Shown piece by piece: positions 24,236 to 31,053 of a stretch of 63,868 nt of DNA. Position 1 is the first letter of the stretch, and each line of letters opens with the position of its first letter. Both the position numbers and the translations under genes were made by a program. The stretch spans positions 1 through 63,868 of the forward strand of contig CACWZP010000026.1 of NCBI GenBank assembly GCA_902765395.1, given 5' to 3'. The stretch comes from an uncultured Eubacteriales bacterium (GTDB taxonomy: Bacteria > Bacillota > Clostridia > Christensenellales > Aristaeellaceae). The notes under the pieces are model-generated. The model was given only the letters and a program-made list of their open reading frames with translations, did no database searches and had not been told where the DNA came from.

Positions 24236-25252
24236 ATGAACACAACCGACATGACCGGCATGCTGTATGAAGTCGGCACCCGTATCAAGGCCCTGCGGGA
24301 GATCGCGGGCTATTCCGTGGTCTACATGGCCGACCAGACCGGCCTGGACGTGGAGACCTACATCGAATACGAGGCCGGCCGGGCCGACCTGCCCTTCACG
24401 TTCATCCACAACTGCGCCCGCATCTTCGGCGTGGACATCACCGACCTGATCGAGGGCCGCAGCGCCAACCTGCGCTCCTACACCGTCACCCGCAAGGGCG
24501 AAGCCACCATCACCACCCGGCAGGAGGGCATCGAGATCTCCAGCCTGGCGCCCATGTTCTCCGGCAAGATCGCCGAGCCCTTCTGGGTCACCTACAGCTA
24601 CTCCGAGGAGCTGCAGAACCAGCCCATCCACACCCACGCCCACTCCGGCCAGGAATTCGACCTGATCCTCTCCGGCGAGCTGCTGGTGCGCATCGGCGAC
24701 CACGTGGAACACCTCCGGGAGGGCGACAGCATCTACTACGATTCCTCCACCCCCCACGGCGAAATCGCCACCGGCGGCAGGGACTGCACCTTCGTGGCCG
24801 TGGTGCTGCCCGGAGAGGAGACGGAAGAGGACAAGCTGGTGGACGCCGTCATGCCCGTGCGCCTGCCCAAGCAGAACATGATCTACGACCGGTTCGTGGA
24901 CCTGGACGAGGACGGCGAGGGCCACCTGCAGCACATCGCCTTCCCCAATTCCGACCACTTCAACTTCGCCTTTGACATCGTGGACCGCCTGGCCGAGCGC
25001 AAGCCGGACAAGCTGGCGATGCTGTATGTGGACCGCTACATGAACGAGCAGCGCTTCACCTTCGAGGACATCAGCCGCAAGTCCAACCGCGCCGCCAACT
25101 ACTTCAAAGCCCTGGGCATCAAAAAGGGCGACCGCGTGATGCTGGTGCTGCGGCGCAACTGGCAGTTCTGGGTGGTGATGATGGCGCTGCACAAGCTGGG
25201 CGCGGTGGCCATCCCCGCCACGAGACCGCCGGCGTCACCGCCATCTGCATGA
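24236..25252 (+). CDS. HTH-cupin-acyl-CoA synthetase, N-terminal part (frame broken)
   Basis: The 338 codons encode an XRE helix-turn-helix (about residues 10-60), a cupin domain (about 130-190, with HTHAHSGQEFDLILSGELLV and TPHGE), and the beginning of an AMP-forming acyl-CoA synthetase (ADE-fold ligase) reading to AVAIPAT. The frame then runs into a short unrelated tail and stops. The rest of the enzyme continues in another frame from about 25222. Start is certain: AGGAGG nine bases upstream of ATG. Expression is under the T-box leader. Fusing a sensor/regulator module to its enzyme is unusual. The break may be a real mutation or a sequence error. Confidence 0.8.
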   Translation: MNTTDMTGMLYEVGTRIKALREIAGYSVVYMADQTGLDVETYIEYEAGRADLPFTFIHNCARIFGVDITDLIEGRSANLRSYTVTRKGEATITTRQEGIEISSLAPMFSGKIAEPFWVTYSYSEELQNQPIHTHAHSGQEFDLILSGELLVRIGDHVEHLREGDSIYYDSSTPHGEIATGGRDCTFVAVVLPGEETEEDKLVDAVMPVRLPKQNMIYDRFVDLDEDGEGHLQHIAFPNSDHFNFAFDIVDRLAERKPDKLAMLYVDRYMNEQRFTFEDISRKSNRAANYFKALGIKKGDRVMLVLRRNWQFWVVMMALHKLGAVAIPATRPPASPPSA

Positions 25253-26469
25253 CCCATGACGGCGAAGGCGCGGCCCACGCCGAGGAGGCCTTCGAGACCT
25301 GCCCCTATGTGAAGACGCGCATCATGTGCGGCGGCAAGCGGGAGGGCTGGCGCGACTTCGACGAGGAGTACCTGCGCTATCGCTCCACCTTCAACCGCAC
25401 CGAGGACGCGCCCAGCGGCGACGACCCCATGGTGATGTTCTTCTCCTCCGGCACCACCGGCTATCCCAAGCTGGCCATGCACAGCCACAAGTATCCCCTG
25501 GGCCACTTCATCACCGCCCACTACTGGCACTGCGTAGAGCCGGACGGCCTGCACTTCACCATCTCCGACACCGGCTGGGGCAAGGCGCTGTGGGGCAAGC
25601 TGTACGGGCAATGGATGAACGAGTGCGCGGTGTTCGTGTACGACTTCGACCGCTTCAACGCCCACGACATCCTGCCGATGTTTGCCAAATACAACATCAC
25701 CACCTTCTGCGCGCCGCCCACCATGTACCGCTTCCTGATCCGCGAGGACATCTCCAAGTATGACCTCTCGAGCATCAAGTGCGCCTGCACCGCGGGCGAG
25801 GCGCTGAACCCCGAGGTGTTCAACCTGTTCAAGAAGACCACGGGCCTGTCCATCATGGAGGCCTTCGGCCAGACGGAGACCACGCTGGTGCTGGGCAACT
25901 TCGCCGGCACCACGCCGAAGATCGGCTCCATGGGCAAGCCCAGCCCGCTCTTCGACGTGGACCTGGTGGATCCCAACGGCAATCCGGTGAAGGCCGGCGA
26001 ACCGGGCGAGATCGTCATCCGCACGGACAAGGAGATCCCCGCGGGCCTGTTCCTGGGCTACTACGGCAACCAGGAAGCCACCGACACCGTGTGGCACGAC
26101 GGCCTGTACCACACCCGCGACATGGCATGGCGGGATGAGGACGGCTACTTCTGGTACGTCAGCCGCACCGACGACGTGATCAAGTCCTCCGGCTACCGCA
26201 TCGGGCCGTTCGAGATCGAGAGCGTCATCATGGAGCTGCCCTACGTGCTGGAGTGCGGTGTGTCCGCCGCGCCGGACGAGATCCGCGGCCAGGTGGTCAA
26301 GGCGTCCATCGTGCTCACCAAGGGCATCGAGGGCACCGAGGAGCTCAAGAAAGACATCCAGAACTACGTGAAGAAGCGCACCGCGCCCTACAAGTACCCC
26401 CGCATCGTGGTGTTCCGGGACGAGCTGCCCAAGACCATCAGCGGCAAGATCCAGAGGAACAAGCTGTAG
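25249..26469 (+). CDS. acyl-CoA synthetase, C-terminal part (frame broken)
   Basis: This 406-codon frame holds the rest of the AMP-binding enzyme: ATP-binding motif FFSSGTTGYPK (65-75), acyl-site and adenylate motifs (CTAGEALNPE, EAFGQTETT), the hinge-type WYVSRTDDVIKSSGYRIGPFE and the C-terminal ISGKIQRNKL with the catalytic Lys. In-frame codons start at about 25222 (ETAGVTAICMT). Compared with related enzymes, a dozen or so residues expected between AVAIPAT and ETAGV are missing, so the frame shift accompanies a small deletion. By family resemblance it activates a short- or branched-chain acid to its CoA ester. Confidence 0.8.
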   Translation: MTHDGEGAAHAEEAFETCPYVKTRIMCGGKREGWRDFDEEYLRYRSTFNRTEDAPSGDDPMVMFFSSGTTGYPKLAMHSHKYPLGHFITAHYWHCVEPDGLHFTISDTGWGKALWGKLYGQWMNECAVFVYDFDRFNAHDILPMFAKYNITTFCAPPTMYRFLIREDISKYDLSSIKCACTAGEALNPEVFNLFKKTTGLSIMEAFGQTETTLVLGNFAGTTPKIGSMGKPSPLFDVDLVDPNGNPVKAGEPGEIVIRTDKEIPAGLFLGYYGNQEATDTVWHDGLYHTRDMAWRDEDGYFWYVSRTDDVIKSSGYRIGPFEIESVIMELPYVLECGVSAAPDEIRGQVVKASIVLTKGIEGTEELKKDIQNYVKKRTAPYKYPRIVVFRDELPKTISGKIQRNKL

Positions 26470-26507
26470 TTGAGTGTGAGCGCGGCAATGTGCCGCCAGT
26501 CCAAAAG

Positions 26508-26640
26508 CCTCCCCACCGCAGTGGGGAGGTGCCCCGTCAGGGGAGGTGGGGCACTGGACAGGATACTCATACGCAACACGCTGCTTCGGGCGCCCTATCC
26601 CCCGCTGCGCGGGTACTTCCCCACTGCGGTGGGGAAGCAA
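26508..26640. repeat. CCTCCCCAC hairpin repeats
   Basis: CCTCCCCACCGCAGTGGGGAGG near 26510 and TTCCCCACTGCGGTGGGGAA near 26619 are two similar hairpins about 110 bases apart, with GC-rich sequence between. They fill the gap between the synthetase and the GNAT gene and may act as terminators. Confidence 0.6.
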
Positions 26641-26693
26641 TCAGCAGGCGCCTCAACGGCGCCTTTACTTCTATAATGGGAGGTGTCATCCCG

Positions 26694-27245
26694 ATGTTGT
26701 ACGAACCGCACCGTTTTACACTGAAGGACGGCCGCGAGGCTGTGCTGCGCTTGCCAGACCCGGAGCGCGACGCCGCGGCAATGGTGAAATACCTCACCGA
26801 CACCGCCGCGGAGACGGAGTTCGTGCTGCGCTACCCGGAGGAATGCGGCCGCTATACCGTGGAAAGTGAACGCTCGTTTTTGGAGGGCTTCAACGCCAAT
26901 CCAAACAGCCTGTTTCTCACCTGCTTCGTCGGCGAACAGCTGGCGGGCAACTGCGAATTGCAGTTCAACACGCAGATCAAGTACCGCCACAAGGCCTCCG
27001 TTGCCATCGCGCTGTACAGGAAATTCTGGGGCCAGGGCATCGGCTCGGCCATGTTCCGCGCCATGGAGGAGGTCGCCCGCCAGCGGGGCGTGATGTTCAT
27101 GGAGCTGGAGTACATCGGCGGCAACGAGCGCGGGCGCGGCCTGTATGAAAAGATGGGCTTCAAGGAGGTCGCCGAGCATCCCGACGCCGTGCTGCTGAAG
27201 GACGGCAGCACCCGAAGCCTGGTTTATATGATGAAGAGGCTGTGA
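26694..27245 (+). CDS. GNAT family N-acetyltransferase
   Basis: A 183-residue GNAT protein: the acetyl-CoA loop is seen in YRKFWGQGIGSAMFRAMEE (Q/R-x-x-G-x-G/A pattern) and the C-terminal GNERGRGLYEKMGFKEV. The N terminus (RFTLKDGREAVLRLPDPER) is typical of the RimI/RimJ-like side of the family. GGGAGG lies ten bases before the ATG at 26694. The acceptor substrate is unknown; neighbours give no hint. Confidence 0.85.
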   Translation: MLYEPHRFTLKDGREAVLRLPDPERDAAAMVKYLTDTAAETEFVLRYPEECGRYTVESERSFLEGFNANPNSLFLTCFVGEQLAGNCELQFNTQIKYRHKASVAIALYRKFWGQGIGSAMFRAMEEVARQRGVMFMELEYIGGNERGRGLYEKMGFKEVAEHPDAVLLKDGSTRSLVYMMKRL

Positions 27246-27290
27246 TCCAGGCGCTTTGCCTATCATCTTTTATTTGTTCCCAAACGCAGC

Positions 27291-27387
27291 AGATCCTTCG
27301 ACTGCGCCGCTGAAGCGGCTCCGCTCAGGATGACAGGGTTGTCTGAGATGTCATCCTGAGCGGAGCGCAGGCGGAGTCGAAGGGTCT
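27291..27387. mobile_element. MITE-like inverted repeat, family A, copy 2
   Basis: Starts AGATCCTTCGACT and GCTCAGGATGACA, and ends TGTCATCCTGAGC to AGTCGAAGGGTCT, the same terminal inverted arms as at 9047-9138 with a different centre. Non-coding. Confidence 0.75.
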
Positions 27388-27417
27388 GTTCATTTATTGA
27401 CCGGTGAGGATTGGAGG

Positions 27418-27819
27418 TCACATTTCCCGATTGTTCAGATCATTCTTGATCTGGGTGGTGGAGATCTCCGGCGTGCGGGGCAGGTAGACCACCTCCACGC
27501 CCTCCTCCTTCAGGAAATCGAATTTTCCCGTCCAGTCGTCCCCCATCACGAAGGTGTCCACCTGGTACAGGTGCACGTCGGTGCGCTTCTGGTCCCAGTT
27601 TTCCTCGGGGATCACCAGGTCCACATAGCGGATGGACTCCAGCAGCATCCTGCGCTCCTCATAGGAGAAATAGCACACCTTGTTCTTCTGCACGCGATTG
27701 AACTCGTCGGTGGACAGGGCCACGATCAGGTAATCCCCCAGCGCCCTGGCCCGGCGCAGCAAGTTGATGTGGCCGTAGTGCAGAAGGTCAAAGGTGCCGT
27801 AGGTGATGACGCGCTTCAT
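27418..27819 (-). CDS. tagD: glycerol-3-phosphate cytidylyltransferase-like protein
   Basis: A 133-residue nucleotidyltransferase with HYGH (14-17) and the C-terminal [11 protein letters not shown], the two cytidylyltransferase signatures, and typical TagD length. It makes CDP-glycerol from CTP and glycerol 3-phosphate for wall or lipid-linked polymers. No other teichoic acid gene is nearby. AGGAG precedes the ATG at 27819. Confidence 0.92.
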   Translation of the reverse strand: MKRVITYGTFDLLHYGHINLLRRARALGDYLIVALSTDEFNRVQKNKVCYFSYEERRMLLESIRYVDLVIPEENWDQKRTDVHLYQVDTFVMGDDWTGKFDFLKEEGVEVVYLPRTPEISTTQIKNDLNNREM

Positions 27820-27899
27820 GTATTCTCCTCCAATGGCTTGATAAACATATGGGCGGGCGGCGCAACGCCGCCCCTACAGGGATTCCTGCTGCCTGTTAC

Positions 27900-29267
27900 C
27901 TACTCCTGCCCCACGGCCTCCTTGGCCCGGGCGGACAGGTCCATGAACCAGGTGTATTCGCCCTTCCATCCCAGCTTCACCGTGCCCAGCGAGCCGTTGC
28001 GCTGCTTGGCGATGATCAGTTCGGCGATGTTCTTGTCAGGGGTCTCGGGGTCGTAGTAGTCCTCGCGGTGGATGAACATGACCACGTCGGCGTCCTGCTC
28101 GATGGCGCCGGATTCGCGGATGTCCGAGAGCAGAGGCCGGTGGTTGGCGCGGCCCGTGGGGGCGCGGGACAGCTGCTGCAGCGCGATCACCGGCACGCCC
28201 AGCTCCAGCGCCAGGCCCTTCAGGGTGCGGGAGATCTGGGAGACCTCCTCCTGGCGGCTGCCGTTCTTGCCGGTGGCCGTCATCAGGGACAGGTAGTCGA
28301 TCATAATCAGATCCAGCCCGTGCTCCAGCTGGAGCCGGCGGGCCTTGGAGCGCACCTCGGGCACGGTGATGCCGGGGGTGCAGTCCACGTAGATCTTCGC
28401 CGGGCCGATGCTCACCAGCGCGTCCGCCAGCTTGCCCCAGTCGTCGTCGTCGATGGCCCCGCGGCGCACCTTCTGCATGTCCACGCGGGCCTCGGTGCAC
28501 ATCATGCGCATGGCCAGCTGCTCCGCCGGCATCTCCAGCGAGAACACGGCGGCCTTCTTTCCCGCACGGATGGCGGCGTTTTCCACGAAGTTCATGCCGA
28601 TGGAGGTCTTGCCCATGGCGGGGCGCCCCGCCACCAGCACCAGCTCGCCCGGGTGCAGGCCCGTCAGCAGGTCGTCCAGCTCGGTATAGCCCGTGGGCAC
28701 GCCCTCGATGCGGCCGTGGTTCTTCACCAGCTGCTCGATCTTCTCGAACGTGCTGATCAGCACCGGCTGGATGGGCTGCAGCTCCTCGCCGCCCTTGCGC
28801 ATGGTGATGTCGTAGATGGCCTTCTCCGCGCTCTCCAGGATCTCCGCGTTCTCCTTCTCCCCGGCATAGCTGTCCTGAATGATGCTCTCCGCCGCGGCGA
28901 TCAAGCGGCGCAGCGTGGCCTTCTGGTCCACGATCTTGATGTAGGCCTCCACGTTGGAGGAGGAAGGCACGTACTGGCTCAGCTCGATCAGGTAGGCCGT
29001 GCCGCCCACGGCATCCAAACGGCCCCGACGGGTCATTTCCTCGTCGAGGGTCACCAGGTCGATGGGCCGGGAATCGTCGGCCAGCGCCTGCATGGCGGCG
29101 AATATCTCCCGGTTGGCGGGGTCATAGAAGTCGTCCGGCCGCAGGCTCTCCACGGCGATCTGCGCCGCGTTGCGCGACCTGAGCATCGCGCCCAGCACGC
29201 TGCGCTCCGAAGCCGGATGGTTCGGGGGCGTGCGGACGCCGTCGGGCGAGGGTATGTACTGTTCCAT
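27900..29267 (-). CDS. dnaB: replicative DNA helicase
   Basis: A 455-residue DnaB/DnaC(Bacillus)-type hexameric helicase: N-terminal helical domain (PASERSVLGAMLRS), Walker A GRPAMGKT (214-221), Walker B region DLIMIDYLSLM, and the C-terminal QQLSRAPTGRANHRP and DIRESGAIEQDADVVMFIHR motifs. Length is normal with no intein. Its start is three bases past the rplI stop, so the operon DUF2232-rplI-dnaB is tight. Confidence 0.98.
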   Translation of the reverse strand: MEQYIPSPDGVRTPPNHPASERSVLGAMLRSRNAAQIAVESLRPDDFYDPANREIFAAMQALADDSRPIDLVTLDEEMTRRGRLDAVGGTAYLIELSQYVPSSSNVEAYIKIVDQKATLRRLIAAAESIIQDSYAGEKENAEILESAEKAIYDITMRKGGEELQPIQPVLISTFEKIEQLVKNHGRIEGVPTGYTELDDLLTGLHPGELVLVAGRPAMGKTSIGMNFVENAAIRAGKKAAVFSLEMPAEQLAMRMMCTEARVDMQKVRRGAIDDDDWGKLADALVSIGPAKIYVDCTPGITVPEVRSKARRLQLEHGLDLIMIDYLSLMTATGKNGSRQEEVSQISRTLKGLALELGVPVIALQQLSRAPTGRANHRPLLSDIRESGAIEQDADVVMFIHREDYYDPETPDKNIAELIIAKQRNGSLGTVKLGWKGEYTWFMDLSARAKEAVGQE

Positions 29268-29270
29268 GGA

Positions 29271-29723
29271 TTACTTCCCCTGAATCTTCACGTTGACGAT
29301 CATCCGGGTGGAAATGCCGGGATAGAGCTTGAGGGTGACGAAGGCCTGGCCCTCCTTTTTGATGGGCTCCTCCTGCTCCAGCTTGCGCTTGTCGATGTCG
29401 ATGCCGTGCTGGGTCTTCAGGGCGGTGGCGATCTGGTCGTTGGTCACGGAACCATACAGCTTGCCGTTCTCGCCGCCCTTCACCTCCAGCTGGATCACCT
29501 TGCCCTTCAGCTCCCGGGCCTTCTCCTCGGCCTGCTGCTTGCGCACCTCCTCGCGGTGCCGGTCCGCGCCGCGGGCCTTCTCCAGCGAGTTCACCGCCTC
29601 CGCCGTGGCCTCCTTGGCCAGCTTGCGGGGCAGCAGGTAGTTGCGGGCATAGCCGTCAGAGATCTCCAGGATCTGGTCCTTCTTGCCGGTTCCCTTGATG
29701 TCCTGTAGCAGGATAACCTTCAT
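29271..29723 (-). CDS. rplI: 50S ribosomal protein L9
   Basis: A 150-residue protein; MKVILLQDIKGTGKKDQILEI and DGYARNYLLPRKLA are the L9 N-terminal signature, followed by the long connecting helix and the C-terminal rRNA-binding domain. It lies between the DUF2232 gene and dnaB, as in other Firmicutes. Confidence 0.98.
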   Translation of the reverse strand: MKVILLQDIKGTGKKDQILEISDGYARNYLLPRKLAKEATAEAVNSLEKARGADRHREEVRKQQAEEKARELKGKVIQLEVKGGENGKLYGSVTNDQIATALKTQHGIDIDKRKLEQEEPIKKEGQAFVTLKLYPGISTRMIVNVKIQGK

Positions 29724-29735
29724 ATCGATAGCCTC

Positions 29736-30815
29736 CTATTCCTGTGGATCGTCCCGATCCGATGGTTCTGAATTGCCGCGCTTGATGGCCCCGTGGGAAC
29801 CGAACAGCGCCGACGCCCCGCCGATGATGGCCAGCATCGTGCCCACGTCCGGCAGCAGGAACGCCGCCACGCTGAACAGCGTGATGAGCACCCTGCGCCG
29901 GCCCAGCTCCCGCCCGCCGCGCAGCATCCGCCGGTCCAGCGCCGCCATGGCCTGGATGAAGAACGCCGCGCCAGCCAGGCTGCGCACCGCCGCGTAGACC
30001 GTGGCGCCGGCCCCATAGCCCGCGGCGTTCATCACGAAGCCCGCGAGCCAAAGCCCCAGCAGCCCCCAGGTCATCTGGGCGGGCATGAACCAGCCGCTCA
30101 TGCCCACGAAGCTGTCGTTCGTGGCCAGCCCCAGCCGCGCCATGGTCCAGTTGCCCCAAAGCACGCTGATCACGCCGGAGAGCATCGCCCCGGACAGCAG
30201 CGCCCCTGGCAGGGTCTGGGCGTAGGTGCGCTGCATCAGGTCCAGTATGCCGGAGAGCTGGCTGCGGTACAGCTCCACGGTGTACGCCTGCCTGCCCATG
30301 CCGCTCATGGCCAGCGTCTGGTTGATGGCCTCCACGAAGGGCTGCAGCGCCGCGTCCGGCATGCGGGTGATCTCCCCGCGGACCAGGTCGGTGAACCGGA
30401 CGATCATGTTGCCGCCGAAGCTGACGTAGGCGATCAGCATGGCCGCCACCAGCCCCAGGCCGTAGGCGATCACGCCCGTCCGCATCTGGTCGAAGAAAGG
30501 CTGCTTGCGCGCCATGCCCCGCATCACCGCCATCGCCGGCAGCACCGCCGCCACCAACAGCGCCAGGGCCATCGTCGTGCCCAGGAACCACATGGCCGAC
30601 GCCAGCGCCGCGCCGAACAGCACCGCCGGGGGCACCCAGCCCACCCGGGCCTTCATGCGCACCGCGAAGATGCCGCAGAGCATCAGCACCGGGGCCAGCA
30701 GCGCGATCTGGAACACCGCCACGATGGGCAGCGCCGCACCCACCGCCAGAGCCAGCAGGATGTTGCCGATCAGGCGGCCCTTTGACACCGAAACAACCTG
30801 TTTAAAATCCAAGTC
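29736..30815 (-). CDS. DUF2232 (YybS-like) membrane protein
   Basis: A 359-residue integral membrane protein with about eight hydrophobic segments; the family (YybS) precedes gdpP-rplI-dnaB in Bacillus. Here gdpP is absent and rplI follows after 12 bases. The TTG start at 30815 is chosen because GGAGG lies six bases upstream and the promoter's predicted transcript start (about 30838) excludes the earlier in-frame TTG. Function is unknown, possibly in envelope or sporulation processes. Confidence 0.85.
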   Translation of the reverse strand, partial: DLDFKQVVSVSKGRLIGNILLALAVGAALPIVAVFQIALLAPVLMLCGIFAVRMKARVGWVPPAVLFGAALASAMWFLGTTMALALLVAAVLPAMAVMRGMARKQPFFDQMRTGVIAYGLGLVAAMLIAYVSFGGNMIVRFTDLVRGEITRMPDAALQPFVEAINQTLAMSGMGRQAYTVELYRSQLSGILDLMQRTYAQTLPGALLSGAMLSGVISVLWGNWTMARLGLATNDSFVGMSGWFMPAQMTWGLLGLWLAGFVMNAAGYGAGATVYAAVRSLAGAAFFIQAMAALDRRMLRGGRELGRRRVLITLFSVAAFLLPDVGTMLAIIGGASALFGSHGAIKRGNSEPSDRDDPQE

Positions 30816-30844
30816 AAGCCTCCGAGTATATTCATTCAAGATAT

Positions 30845-30873
30845 ATTATAGCATGATCCACGGGGATTCGCAA
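30845..30873 (-). promoter_or_regulatory. promoter of DUF2232-rplI-dnaB
   Basis: TTGCGA (30868-30873), 17-base spacer, TATAAT (30845-30850) on the minus strand. Confidence 0.7.
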
Positions 30874-30881
30874 TACAAAAA

Positions 30882-31041
30882 GGGGCTGTCTCAAAACGTA
30901 TGTTTTGAGACAGCCCCAATGAATTGCGCCTTCGGCGCGTGGAAGAGGCGCAATTCAAATCATGCGCCGCCAGGTGCAAATCACGGCCGCAGGGCGGCCA
31001 AATCATGGCGCACAGCGCCAATTCATAATGAGGCAGCCCCA
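30882..31041. repeat. GGGGCTGTCTCA hairpin repeat, copy 2, with chained hairpins
   Basis: A perfect GGGGCTGTCTCAAAAC inverted repeat (30882-30917) is followed by AATGAATTGCGCC and a chain of short GC hairpins. Read on the minus strand these are separated by ATGATTTG or GTGATTTG spacers, ending in a partial outer copy (GAGGCAGCCCC). Related to the repeat at 6053. Confidence 0.7.
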
Positions 31042-31053
31042 CCCGTTGTTCGC

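Noticed and set aside
26253-26693. Upstream extension of the GNAT frame
   Set aside because: It overlaps the synthetase gene and a hairpin repeat region; the domain and ribosome site begin at 26694.
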